64,000 nucleotides of DNA from Thalassobaculum fulvum. Its GTDB lineage: Bacteria; Pseudomonadota; Alphaproteobacteria; Thalassobaculales; Thalassobaculaceae. The stretch is taken from assembly GCF_014652915.1 (NCBI RefSeq), contig NZ_BMZS01000003.1, positions 62,001 to 126,000 on the forward strand. The letters run 5' to 3'. Shown piece by piece: positions 24,755 to 33,297 of the stretch. How positions within the stretch are numbered: position 1 is the first letter of the stretch; each line of letters opens with the position of its first letter. Made by a program: the position numbers and the translations under genes. The notes under the pieces are model-generated. The model saw only the letters and a list, made by a program, of their open reading frames with translations. It was not told the DNA's origin and did not search any database.

Positions 24755-25879
24755 ATGACCAGCACCAGCACACCGGGCGGCGAGGCGGCGAGGCCGTTTC
24801 TGCGCGTCTGCAATCTCGTCAAGGCCTTCGGGCCGTTCCTGGCCCTGAAGGACATCTCGCTCGACGTGATGGAGGGCGAGTTCGTCTGTTTCCTGGGGCC
24901 GTCCGGCTGCGGCAAGACCACGCTGCTGCGGGCGATCGCCGGCCTCGACCTGCAGACCTCCGGCGGTATCGAGCAGGCCGGCCGCGACATCTCGCTGCTG
25001 CCGCCGTCGCAGCGCGACTTCGGCATCGTGTTCCAGTCCTACGCCCTGTTTCCGAACCTGACAGTCGCGCGCAACGTGGCCTACGGACTCGAGAGCCTCG
25101 GGCTGAAGCGCGCCGAGATCGACCGCCGGGTCGCCGACCTGCTGGAGCTGGTCGGCCTGCCGGACCAGGGGGCCAAGTATCCGTCGCAGCTGTCCGGCGG
25201 CCAGCAGCAGCGCATCGCGCTGGCCCGGGCCATCGCCATGTCGCCCGGCCTGCTGCTGCTCGACGAGCCGCTGTCGGCGCTGGACGCCAAGGTCCGGGTC
25301 CATTTGCGCCACGAGATCAAGTCCCTGCAGCGCCGCATCGGGGTGACCACCATCATGGTCACCCACGACCAGGAGGAGGCGCTGTCGATGGCCGACCGCA
25401 TCGTGGTGATGAACCACGGGGTGATCGAGCAGGTCGGCACGCCGGCGGAGATCTACCGCGAGCCGGCCACCCTGTTCGTCGCCGACTTCATCGGTGCCAT
25501 GAACAAGCTGCCGGTGCGGGTCGAGGATGCCGAGCATGCCCGGCTCGGCGAGACGCGCCTGCAGTGCCGGCCGCATGCCCTGGATCCCGGGGCCGAGGCG
25601 ACCCTGGCGATCCGTCCCGAGGACGTGGTGCCGGTCGAAGGCAACGGCACCGGCTCCGCCAACCGGTTCGCGGTGACGATTTCCGAGATGGAATTCCTGG
25701 GCTCGTTCTGGCGGGCCTGGCTGGCTGGCCCGGCGTTCGGCGCGGCCGGTCTCGAAGCCGATTTCTCGGTCAACGCGATCCGGCGCCTCGGGCTCGAGGA
25801 GGGCAAGCAGTTGACCGTCGAGCTGCCGGCCGACCGCCTGCACGTGTTCGCCGGCGCCGGGGTCGACGAGGATGGCTAG
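24755..25879 (+). CDS. phnT: 2-aminoethylphosphonate ABC transporter ATP-binding protein
   Basis: A 374-residue ABC ATPase of the spermidine/iron (CUT1-like) class. Walker A GPSGCGKTTLL is near residues 49-59, the Q-loop FQSYALFPN near 93, the signature LSGGQQQRIALARA near 147, Walker B LLLLDEPLSALD near 167, and the switch His in MVTHDQEEAL near 205. The C-terminal TOBE-like regulatory domain runs from about 280. It belongs to the PhnT2-type partner of the neighbouring binding protein and overlaps the permease gene by 8 bp. It couples ATP hydrolysis to import at the cytoplasmic face. Confidence 0.82.
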   Translation: MTSTSTPGGEAARPFLRVCNLVKAFGPFLALKDISLDVMEGEFVCFLGPSGCGKTTLLRAIAGLDLQTSGGIEQAGRDISLLPPSQRDFGIVFQSYALFPNLTVARNVAYGLESLGLKRAEIDRRVADLLELVGLPDQGAKYPSQLSGGQQQRIALARAIAMSPGLLLLDEPLSALDAKVRVHLRHEIKSLQRRIGVTTIMVTHDQEEALSMADRIVVMNHGVIEQVGTPAEIYREPATLFVADFIGAMNKLPVRVEDAEHARLGETRLQCRPHALDPGAEATLAIRPEDVVPVEGNGTGSANRFAVTISEMEFLGSFWRAWLAGPAFGAAGLEADFSVNAIRRLGLEEGKQLTVELPADRLHVFAGAGVDEDG

Positions 25880-27869
25880 TCTCGGCCTCGGCTCCAGGGC
25901 GGCCAAGCCGAAGCTGGATCGCGACGCCTGGGCGGTCCGCGCGTTCATGCTGGTGATCGCCCTGTACCTGGTGGTGGCGCTCGCCCTGCCGCTCACCGTC
26001 ATGCTGTCGAAGTCGCTGTCGACCTACCGGTTCGACCTGACGGCCTTCGAGCTGCAGATCGACAAGGGCGAGGGCTGGAGCGTGCCGGTCACGCTGGCTT
26101 CGCTGGCCGACGCCTTGCCGGCCGACAAGCGGCCGGAGCTGGCCACCAACCACGACGGCCGGTTCGGCGTCGTCGACCTGCTGCCGGACTTCAGCTTCCG
26201 AGCCAAGACCCGCTACCGGCTGCGCAACGCGGCGGACGGGGCGGTGTACCTGTACGGCTCCGAGCGGATCGCCGACCGCGAGTGGCACGAGTACAGCTCG
26301 AACGAGTTCCGGCGGGTGGTCGTGCGCCCAGCCGCCAGCCGCGGGCTGGACAACTACCGCACCTACTTCTCGACGCCGTCGCTGGTGCAGTCGATCGAGA
26401 ACTCGGCGTGGATCGCCAGCGTCAGCACGGTGCTGACGGTCACGCTGGCGTTCGCCTTCGCCTACGCGCTGGCCCGCACCTGCATGCCGCTGAAGGGGCT
26501 GTTCCGGCTGGTCGCGCTGATCCCGATCCTGGTGCCGTCGCTGCTGCCGGGCATCGCGCTGGTCTACCTGTTCGGCAACCAGGGCTTCCTGAAGGAGCTG
26601 CTGCTCGGCGAGTCGATCTACGGGCCGATCGGCATCGTCATCGGCTCGGTGTTCTTCACCTTCCCGCACGCCTTCATCATCATCGCGACGGCACTGGCGA
26701 TTTCCGATTCCCGCCTGCACGAGGCGGCGGTGTCGCTGAAGGCCGGCGCCTGGCGGCGGTTCTGGACGGTGACCGTGCCCGGCGCGCGCTACGGCCTGAT
26801 CTCGGCGGCGTTCGTGGTGTTCACCCTGGTCATCACCGATTTCGGTCTGCCGAAGGTGATTGGCGGCCAGTACGACGTGCTGGCGGTCGACATCTACAAG
26901 CAGGTGATCGGCCAGCAGAACTTCGAGATGGGGGCGGTGGTCTCGGTGGTGCTGCTGGTGCCGGCGGTGATCGCGTTCGCGGTCGACCGGGCGATCCAGC
27001 GCCGGCAGGTGGCGGCACTGTCGGCCCGTGCCGTGCCGCTCGAGCCGAAGCCGGATCCGGCGGCCGACTGGTCGGGGTTCGCGCTCTGCCTGGTGGTCGC
27101 GGTGTTCATCGTCGGCATCCTGGCGGTCTGCCAATTCGCCGCCCTGGTCAAGCTGTGGCCCTACGACCTCAGCCCGAGCCTGCGGAACTACGAGTTCGAC
27201 CGCATGGACGGCGGCGGCTGGGAGGCCTACGGCAACTCCATCCGCATGGCGCTGTACGCGGCGGCTATCGGTACCGCCGTGGTCTTCGTCGGGGCCTATC
27301 TGGTGGAGAAGACCCAGGGCTTCCGCACCGGCCGGACCCTGTTCCAGTTCCTGGCGATGATGCCGATGGCGATCCCCGGCATGGTGCTGGGGCTGGCCTA
27401 CATCTTCTTCTTCAACGACCCGGCCAACCCGCTGAACTTCCTGTACGGCACCATGGCGATCCTGGTGCTGAGCACGGTGACCCACTTCTACACGGTGTCG
27501 CACCTGACGGCGGTGACCGCGCTCAAGCAGATGGACCACGAGTTCGAGAGCGTGTCGGCCTCGCTGAAGCAGCCGGTCTGGCGGCTGTTCGCGCGGGTGA
27601 CCGTGCCGGTCTGCCTGCCGGCGATCCTCGACATCTCGATCTATCTGTTCGTCAACGCCATGACCACGGTGTCGGCGGTGGTGTTCCTGTATGCCCCGAC
27701 CACCAAGCTGGCCTCGGTGGCGGTGCTGAACATGGACGACGCCGGCGACATCGCGCCGGCCGCCGCGATGGGCATGATGATCTTCTACACCAACGTCGCG
27801 GCGCGCCTGGTGCACCTGGCGCTGACCCGCGGCCTGCTGGCGCGGACCCAGGCCTGGCGTCGGCGGTAG
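25872..27869 (+). CDS. phnU: 2-aminoethylphosphonate ABC transporter permease (fused, two BPD domains)
   Basis: A 665-residue inner-membrane protein carrying two binding-protein-dependent permease domains in one chain (about residues 165-385 and 455-660), each with an EAA-like loop (EAAVSLKAGAWRRFWTVTVPG in the first; a matching FESVSASLKQPVWRLFARVTVP in the second). This fused form fits the PhnU2 group. Between the first helix (about 15-40) and the first permease domain there is a roughly 110-residue hydrophilic insert that makes this protein longer than the roughly 550 residues I would expect. The insert should lie in the periplasm and could contact the binding protein. Translation is coupled to phnT by overlap. 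Confidence 0.82.
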   Translation: MASLGLGSRAAKPKLDRDAWAVRAFMLVIALYLVVALALPLTVMLSKSLSTYRFDLTAFELQIDKGEGWSVPVTLASLADALPADKRPELATNHDGRFGVVDLLPDFSFRAKTRYRLRNAADGAVYLYGSERIADREWHEYSSNEFRRVVVRPAASRGLDNYRTYFSTPSLVQSIENSAWIASVSTVLTVTLAFAFAYALARTCMPLKGLFRLVALIPILVPSLLPGIALVYLFGNQGFLKELLLGESIYGPIGIVIGSVFFTFPHAFIIIATALAISDSRLHEAAVSLKAGAWRRFWTVTVPGARYGLISAAFVVFTLVITDFGLPKVIGGQYDVLAVDIYKQVIGQQNFEMGAVVSVVLLVPAVIAFAVDRAIQRRQVAALSARAVPLEPKPDPAADWSGFALCLVVAVFIVGILAVCQFAALVKLWPYDLSPSLRNYEFDRMDGGGWEAYGNSIRMALYAAAIGTAVVFVGAYLVEKTQGFRTGRTLFQFLAMMPMAIPGMVLGLAYIFFFNDPANPLNFLYGTMAILVLSTVTHFYTVSHLTAVTALKQMDHEFESVSASLKQPVWRLFARVTVPVCLPAILDISIYLFVNAMTTVSAVVFLYAPTTKLASVAVLNMDDAGDIAPAAAMGMMIFYTNVAARLVHLALTRGLLARTQAWRRR

Positions 27870-27876
27870 TCCGGCC

Positions 27877-28527
27877 TCAGCCGTCGCCGTGACCCGGGGC
27901 GGGACGCCTGCGGCGCTGGCGGAACCACCACAGCAGCAGGCCCGCCCAGACCGAGGCGGCAGCGGTGCCCAGCGCGATCGACGGCGCCAGGCGTTCGATG
28001 AGCGGCGCGTCGGGGGCCGGCTCGGCGCCGGCCGGCGCGGCTCTCGCCGGGTTGCCGAGGAGCCGCTCGAACCCGGTCCGCGCGCCGGTCGTTTCCGGCT
28101 CGGCGCTCGTCGCATCCCCGCCCTCGATGGTCGCCACGACGGCGGGTGGGGCGGCCTCGGCGCGGCCGCTGCCCGGCGGCGGAAGCGGGGTGGCGGAAAC
28201 CTGCGGCACGGGCACGGCGCGCGGCGCCGGGAACGGCACGGCATCCTTGACGGTACGGACCGTCGCCGCCAGCGCCATCCGGGTCTGCCAGTCGAGCTCG
28301 CCGGTGACCGGCAGGTCGCGCTTTCTCTGGAATTCGCGGAGCGCGTCGCGGGTGCGGGCGCCCATCACACCGTCGATCGGGCCGGGGTCGAGGCCGAGGG
28401 CGTCCAGCCGTTCCTGGGCCTGCTGGACCGGCGCGGACCACGCGGCCGCGTCGGCCGGCCAGCCCGCGAGCCAGAGGACGCACGCCACCGCCGACAGAGT
28501 TCTGAGAAAGCCCGCCATCACGGCCAT
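27877..28527 (-). CDS. Peptidoglycan-binding-domain membrane protein
   Basis: A protein of about 216 residues with an N-terminal signal sequence or anchor (MAVMAGFLRTLSAVACVLWLAGWPADAAAW), one peptidoglycan-binding-1 fold (VQQAQERLDALGLDPGPIDGVMGARTRDALREFQRKRDLPVTGEL, about residues 35-80), a Pro/Ala-rich linker of about 90 residues, and a C-terminal membrane helix (TAAASVWAGLLLWWF) followed by a very basic tail. It probably sits in the inner membrane with the domain reaching the cell wall. Start choice is uncertain: ATG 28527, ATG 28518 and TTG 28557 are all in frame and none has a convincing ribosome binding site. It lies 7 bp from the convergent phnU end and has no functional link to it that I can see. 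Confidence 0.75.
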   Translation of the reverse strand: MAVMAGFLRTLSAVACVLWLAGWPADAAAWSAPVQQAQERLDALGLDPGPIDGVMGARTRDALREFQRKRDLPVTGELDWQTRMALAATVRTVKDAVPFPAPRAVPVPQVSATPLPPPGSGRAEAAPPAVVATIEGGDATSAEPETTGARTGFERLLGNPARAAPAGAEPAPDAPLIERLAPSIALGTAAASVWAGLLLWWFRQRRRRPAPGHGDG

Positions 28528-28609
28528 GGAGATGCGGCCGGCGGCCGGTTTCGTCAATCCCGGTGGTGTCGCGGCTGCCCGGCGTCCGGTGCCGCGCCGG
28601 CGGCCTGCT

Positions 28610-29410
28610 TCAGCGCTTCCAGGGATCGCCGCCGGTCTCCGCCAGCACGAACGGCCCGCCCTGGTAGACCTGCGCCGGATCGTCCGGGTCGGGCGGCGAG
28701 GCGTCGATCCGGTCGGCGTGATCCATGGCGTCGTCCTGCGGCGCGTAGCCGAGCCGGTAGGCGGTGCTGTTCACCCAGCACGAGCCGGTGTTGCGGGACA
28801 TGCCGAACACCACCTGGTAGCCGAGCGCGGGGGTCTCGATCCCAATGCGCACCAACTGGGCGAGGTCGCGCGGGCTCAGCCAGGACGTCAGGCGGCGGCG
28901 GTCGACCGGGCGCTCGGCCACGTTGCCGATGCGGATCGCCAGCACGTCGAAGCCGTACTTGTCGGCATACAGGGCACCGAGCGCCTCGCCGAACACCTTG
29001 CTGACCCCGTAGCGGGAGTCCGGCTTGAAGTAGGCGTCCGCCTCGATGGTCTCGTCGAGCCGGTAGAAGCCGACGGCGTGGCAGGAACTGGCGAACACCA
29101 CCCGGCTCACGCCCTCCTGGCGGGCCGACTCGAACAGGTTGTAGGCGCCGACGATGTTGCGATCGAGCACGGCGTTCCAGGAACCTTCGACGGACTGCCC
29201 GCCGAGATGCACGACGGCGTCGACGCCCGGCAGCAGGGCGCGCAGGGCATCCATGTCGGTCAGGTCGGCGGCGCGGAAGGTCTCGTGCGCTCGAAGCGCG
29301 TCCACCGGCCGGACGTCCGACAACACCAGGCGGTAGGCGGTTCCTAGCTCGCGTCGCAGGTACCCGGCGACGCCACCGGCGGCGCCGGTGATGAGGATGG
29401 TCTTGGGCAC
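28610..29410 (-). CDS. udh: Uronate dehydrogenase (NAD-dependent epimerase/dehydratase fold)
   Basis: A 266-residue short-chain-type dehydrogenase that would oxidise D-galacturonate or D-glucuronate to the aldarolactone with NAD. The Rossmann motif is ITGAAGGVAGYLR (residues 7-19); VVHLGG at 66-71, VVFASSCHAVGFY with Ser109/110, and the catalytic YGVSK (Tyr134, Lys138) match what I recall of Agrobacterium Udh, as do the later STW-like, NS-x-x-x-x-LG and PDPDD-x-x-x-x-QGGPFV segments. Start is GTG 29410 with GGAG eight bases upstream; length is as in known Udh. It is divergent from the TRAP transporter genes, and KdgD lies 4 kb away, giving a coherent uronate pathway. A generic sugar epimerase is the alternative. 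Confidence 0.8.
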   Translation of the reverse strand: MPKTILITGAAGGVAGYLRRELGTAYRLVLSDVRPVDALRAHETFRAADLTDMDALRALLPGVDAVVHLGGQSVEGSWNAVLDRNIVGAYNLFESARQEGVSRVVFASSCHAVGFYRLDETIEADAYFKPDSRYGVSKVFGEALGALYADKYGFDVLAIRIGNVAERPVDRRRLTSWLSPRDLAQLVRIGIETPALGYQVVFGMSRNTGSCWVNSTAYRLGYAPQDDAMDHADRIDASPPDPDDPAQVYQGGPFVLAETGGDPWKR

Positions 29411-29552
29411 GCGAGTCTCCAATATTGCGCCGGGCGAACTAGTACGGTTATATGATGAATCTGGAGATCGGCGCAACGCACGTCGGTCCGTCCCCGGCCG
29501 GCCGCAAGGGCGGGCCGGGGGGAGGTGAACGAACGAAAGGGAGGACAACACC

Positions 29553-30542
29553 GTGACGATGCTTCCGTTCCGCGGCATGCGCCGCAGCCTTGCCGCGACC
29601 CTGGTCGCGGGCGCAGTCCTCGCGGCGCCGGCCGCGCACGCGCTGGAGATCAAGTCCAGCGACGTGCACCCGATGGGCTATCCGACGACCGATGCCATCC
29701 AGTACATGGGCGAGCTGCTGAACAGCTGGACCAGCGGCCGCATGGACATCAAGATCTTCCACTCGATGCAGCTCGGCGGCGAGAAGGAGGCGCTCGAGCA
29801 GGTCCAGCTCGGCGCGCTCGAGATGACCCGGGTCAGCGTCGGCGTGGTCGGGCCGATCGTCGAGGAGTTCAACGCGTTCAACCTGCCGTACTTCTTCCGC
29901 AGCGTCGAGCACATGCACAAGGTGGTCGACGGCGAGATCGGCACCGAGCTGCTGAACAAGCTGGAGAAGGGCGGGCTGATCGGCCTCGGCTACATGGATG
30001 CCGGCTCGCGGTCGTTCTACAACAACACGCGGCCGATCACGTCGATCGAGGATCTCAAGGGCCTGAAGATCCGGGTCATGCAGAACCCGATCTTCATCGA
30101 GATGGTCAACTCGATGGGCGGCAACGGCCTGCCGATCTCGTTCAGCGAGCTGTATACCTCGCTGCAGACCGGGGTGGTCGACGGCGCCGAGAACAACCCG
30201 CCGTCCTACGAGTCCGGCAAGCACTACGAGGTCGCCAAGTACTACACCCTGACCGAGCACCTGATGGTGCCGGAGATCTTCGTGTTTTCGAAGAAGGTGT
30301 GGGACAAGCTGTCGCCGCTGGACCAGCAGCTGATCCGCAAGGCGTCGGTGCTGGCGGTCGAGAAGGAGCGCGAGCTGTGGGCGGCGCGCGAGCGCAAGTC
30401 GCTCGAGGCCGTGAAGGCGATGGGCTACCAGGTCGTCACCGACATCGACAAGGAGCCGTTCATCAAGGCGACCGAGCCGGTGCGCATGAAGTTCGGCGAG
30501 AAGTTCGCCGACCTGATCAAGCGGGCCGCCGCCGTCAAGTAA
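29553..30542 (+). CDS. dctP: TRAP transporter substrate-binding protein DctP
   Basis: A 329-residue periplasmic solute-binding protein with a signal peptide of about 30 residues (cleavage near AAHA). The mature part has the DctP-family pattern: MQLGGEKEALEQVQLGALEMT, SIEDLKGLKIRVMQNPIFIEMV with the ligand-carboxylate Arg in KIRV, and SLQTGVVDGAENNPPSYE. The start is GTG 29553 with AGGGAGG upstream (ATG 29559 is an alternative). It is the first gene of dctPQM and is flanked by udh and fadR/kdgD genes, so a uronic or aldaric acid is the likely cargo. A hairpin follows the stop codon. Confidence 0.9.
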   Translation: MTMLPFRGMRRSLAATLVAGAVLAAPAAHALEIKSSDVHPMGYPTTDAIQYMGELLNSWTSGRMDIKIFHSMQLGGEKEALEQVQLGALEMTRVSVGVVGPIVEEFNAFNLPYFFRSVEHMHKVVDGEIGTELLNKLEKGGLIGLGYMDAGSRSFYNNTRPITSIEDLKGLKIRVMQNPIFIEMVNSMGGNGLPISFSELYTSLQTGVVDGAENNPPSYESGKHYEVAKYYTLTEHLMVPEIFVFSKKVWDKLSPLDQQLIRKASVLAVEKERELWAARERKSLEAVKAMGYQVVTDIDKEPFIKATEPVRMKFGEKFADLIKRAAAVK

Positions 30543-30561
30543 CCGGCACCACGAGAACGGG

Positions 30562-30585
30562 CGGGGCGGCCGGGAGGCCGCCCCG
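30562..30585 (+). terminator. Intercistronic hairpin after dctP
   Basis: CGGGGCGGCC-GGGA-GGCCGCCCCG, a perfect 10-bp stem with a GNRA-type tetraloop GGGA, 19 bp after the dctP stop and followed by TTGCTCC. As with the phnS hairpin, it sits directly after the binding-protein gene and before the membrane-component genes, so it probably sets relative expression rather than ending the operon. Confidence 0.7.
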
Positions 30586-30615
30586 TTGCTCCGGTTCGAT
30601 CGACGGGGACGGAAC

Positions 30616-31140
30616 ATGCGAGACCGCTACGTCGCGGCCATGGACAAGCTCTACCTGGTCTGCGTCTTCATCTGCTGTGCGTCGGTCGTCGTCATGACGG
30701 CCCTGATCGCGATCGGGGTGTTCTCCCGCTACGTGCTGCAGGTCGGCGCCTTCTACTCGGAGCCGATCTCCATCTTCCTGGCCATCCAGCTCACCTTCTA
30801 CGGCGCGGCGGTGTGCTATCGCGCCGACACCCATCTCAGGCTGGAGATCGTCGACAACGCGCTGCCGCCGTTGCCGGGCCGTCTGCTGCGGGCGCTGATC
30901 GACCTGCTGATGGCCGGGATCTCGGTGTTCATGATCGTGTTCGGGGCGAATCTCGTCGATACGACGATGTTCCAGTCTTATCCGGAGTTCGAGTACGTCC
31001 GGGTCGGCGTCGTCTACACGGCGATCCCGCTCGGCGGCCTCGTCACGCTGCTGTTCGTCGTCGAGAAGACGCTGTTCGCCCGGCGCTCGCGCGCCGCCGG
31101 GCCCGCGGTCGAGGGCGACGTGACGGGGAGGGCGGCCTGA
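30616..31140 (+). CDS. dctQ: TRAP transporter small permease DctQ
   Basis: A 174-residue inner-membrane protein with four helices (about 13-37, 48-66, 88-110, 130-152) and the DctQ-type loop SRYVLQVGAFYSEPISIFLAIQLTFYGAA. The start at ATG 30616 is preceded by GGACGGAAC; a longer frame opens at 30586. Its stop overlaps the DctM start (TGATG), so the two are translationally coupled. It joins DctM to form the sodium-coupled membrane unit of the uptake system. Confidence 0.88.
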   Translation: MRDRYVAAMDKLYLVCVFICCASVVVMTALIAIGVFSRYVLQVGAFYSEPISIFLAIQLTFYGAAVCYRADTHLRLEIVDNALPPLPGRLLRALIDLLMAGISVFMIVFGANLVDTTMFQSYPEFEYVRVGVVYTAIPLGGLVTLLFVVEKTLFARRSRAAGPAVEGDVTGRAA

Positions 31141-32447
31141 TGGGCGGCGACGTCGGACCGATCCTGCTGATCGGCAGCCTGCTGGGCCTGATCGTCATCG
31201 GCACCCCGGTGGCGTACGCGCTCGGGATCTCGTCGCTGATCACCGCCATCTACATCGGGCTGCCGCTCGAGGCCGTGCTGCTGAAGGTCTCGGACGGGGT
31301 CGACAACTTCGCGCTGCTGGCGATCCCGTTCTTCATCCTGGCCGGCGCGCTGATGGCCGAGGGCGGCATGGCGTGGCGGCTGGTCAACCTCGCCAATGTC
31401 TGCGTCGGCTTCATGCGCGGCGGGCTGGCGATGGTGAACATCCTGGCCTCGATGTTCTTCGGCGGCATCTCAGGGTCGTCGGTCGCCGATACCTCGTCGA
31501 TCGGGTCGATCCTGATCCCGATGATGAAGAAGCACGGCTACGACGACACCTTCGCGGTGAACGTCACCATCACCTCGTCGACCCAGGGCGTGGTGATCCC
31601 GCCGAGCCACAATGCGATCATCTACGCGCTGGCCGCCGGCGGCACGGTGTCGATCGCTCAGCTGTTCCTGGCCGGCATCATTCCCGGGATCATGATCGGC
31701 GTCGCGCTGATGATCCTGTCCTACGTGATCTCGGTGCGCCGCGGCTATCCGAAGGGCGAGCTGGTGCCGCTGCGCGAGGCGCTGAAGACCGCCTGGGAGG
31801 CGGTCGCCGGGCTGCTGACGATCGGGATTATCGTCGGCGGCGTGGTCGGCGGCATCTTCACGCCGACCGAGTCGGCCGCGGTGGCGGTGGTCTGGGCGTT
31901 CGTGGTCACCATGTTCGTCTACCGCGACTACACCTGGCGACAGCTTCCGGCCCTGCTGCACAGCGTCATCAGGACGGTCGCGATGGTGATGATCGTGATC
32001 GGTTTCGCCGCCGGCTTCGCCTACCTGATGACGCTGATGCAGATCCCGTTGAAGGCCACGCTGTTCCTGCAGTCGCTGACCGACGACAAGGTGACGCTGC
32101 TGGTCATGATCAACCTGATGCTGCTGGTTCTCGGCACCTTCATGGACATGGCGCCGTTGATCCTGATCTGCACGCCGATCCTGCTCCCCCTGGTGAAGTC
32201 CATGGGAATGAGCGAGGTGCAGTTCGGCATCGTCATGATGCTGAATCTGTCGATCGGCCTCCTGACCCCGCCGGTCGGGACCACGTTGTTCGTCGGCTGC
32301 GCCATCGGCAAGGTCTCGATCGAGAAGGTATCGAAGACTCTCTGGCCCTTCTGGCTCGCGATGCTGGTAGTGTTGATGCTGGTGACGTATATCCCGGCCC
32401 TTACCTTGTGGATTCCGAGCCTGCAGTACCCGGGGATCCGCTTCTGA
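31140..32447 (+). CDS. dctM: TRAP transporter large permease DctM
   Basis: A 435-residue inner-membrane protein of about 12 helices. It contains the family features PFFILAGALMAEGGMA, ILASMFFGGISGSSVADTSSIGSILIPMMKKHGYDD, PPSHNAIIYALAAGG and GIFTPTESAAVAVVWA. It carries the transport pathway of the TRAP system. The ATG overlaps the dctQ stop by one base. It is followed after 30 bp by the FadR-type regulator. Confidence 0.9.
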   Translation: MGGDVGPILLIGSLLGLIVIGTPVAYALGISSLITAIYIGLPLEAVLLKVSDGVDNFALLAIPFFILAGALMAEGGMAWRLVNLANVCVGFMRGGLAMVNILASMFFGGISGSSVADTSSIGSILIPMMKKHGYDDTFAVNVTITSSTQGVVIPPSHNAIIYALAAGGTVSIAQLFLAGIIPGIMIGVALMILSYVISVRRGYPKGELVPLREALKTAWEAVAGLLTIGIIVGGVVGGIFTPTESAAVAVVWAFVVTMFVYRDYTWRQLPALLHSVIRTVAMVMIVIGFAAGFAYLMTLMQIPLKATLFLQSLTDDKVTLLVMINLMLLVLGTFMDMAPLILICTPILLPLVKSMGMSEVQFGIVMMLNLSIGLLTPPVGTTLFVGCAIGKVSIEKVSKTLWPFWLAMLVVLMLVTYIPALTLWIPSLQYPGIRF

Positions 32448-32477
32448 ACTCTTGAGTGGAAGGTCGATGACACGACG

Positions 32478-33209
32478 ATGACCATGCCGAAGTTTTCTCC
32501 CCTGCCGCCGGCCCGGAACCTGACCGAGGAACTGACGGCGACCCTTGCGGAGCGGATACGCAGCGGTGAACTGGCGGCCTCCGAGAAGCTCCCGACCGAG
32601 CAGGAGATGATCGCCGCCTTCGGGGTCAGCCGGACGGTCGTGCGCGAGGCGATCGCGGCGCTGCGGGCCGAAGGGCTCGTGGAGTCCCGGCAAGGGGCCG
32701 GCGTGTTCGTGGTCGGCGACAAGCGCCGCCGGCCGTTCCGGATCGAATCCGACGGTGCCGAGACCGTCGAGGGCGTGCTGGCGATCATGGAGCTTCGCCG
32801 AAGCGTCGAGATCGAGGCGGCCGGGCTCGCCGCCGAGCGCCGGACCGAGGCCGACCTGAAGGCGATCCACGACGCGGTCGAGGCGTTCGACGCGGCGATC
32901 CACAACGGCGACGCGGTGGCTGCCGACTTCCAGTTCCACAAGGCGATCTGCGAGGCGACGGCCAATCCGTACTTCGCGTCGTTCCTGGAATTCCTCGGCT
33001 ACCACATCATTCCCCGGCAAACCGTGCGGGTGCAGGTGTCCTCGTCCGAGGAGATGACGCGGTACCTGCAGAAGGTCGCGCGCGAGCACCATCAGATCGT
33101 CACGGCGATCGAGGCGCGCGACGGGGCCGCCGCCCGGCGTGCCATGGGCCGGCACCTGACGCGCGGCCGCGACCGCTACGCCAGCCTGGTCTCTTCGGTC
33201 GAGAGCTGA
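32478..33209 (+). CDS. FadR-subfamily GntR transcriptional regulator
   Basis: A 243-residue regulator with an N-terminal winged helix (residues 15-80; LPTEQEMIAAFGVSRTVVREAIAALRAEGLVESRQGAGVFV) and a C-terminal FCD ligand domain (about 95-235). The FCD metal-site residues are visible: DFQFHKAI, EHHQIVTAI and GRHL. FCD regulators often sense sugar acids. It sits between the TRAP genes and kdgD, so it most likely represses this uronate/aldarate cluster until an intermediate appears. A candidate operator CATCAT-N5-ATGATG lies just downstream, before kdgD, and a half site lies between udh and dctP. Confidence 0.9.
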   Translation: MTMPKFSPLPPARNLTEELTATLAERIRSGELAASEKLPTEQEMIAAFGVSRTVVREAIAALRAEGLVESRQGAGVFVVGDKRRRPFRIESDGAETVEGVLAIMELRRSVEIEAAGLAAERRTEADLKAIHDAVEAFDAAIHNGDAVAADFQFHKAICEATANPYFASFLEFLGYHIIPRQTVRVQVSSSEEMTRYLQKVAREHHQIVTAIEARDGAAARRAMGRHLTRGRDRYASLVSSVES

Positions 33210-33250
33210 GGGTCGCAGGAACCGGTCGCCCCTCGACGTGCACGCCAAGA

Positions 33251-33267
33251 CATCATATGACATGATG
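33251..33267. promoter_or_regulatory. Candidate FadR-type operator CATCAT-N5-ATGATG
   Basis: CATCATATGACATGATG, an inverted repeat of two 6-bp arms with a 5-bp spacer, 30 bp upstream of the kdgD start. The octamer ATATGATG also occurs at 29450-29457 between udh and dctP, its reverse complement being part of this site. Shared sequence in the two promoter regions of the cluster suggests the FadR-type regulator binds both. Confidence 0.5.
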
Positions 33268-33297
33268 AGATGATTTCGAGATCATGGAGATGAGTCG

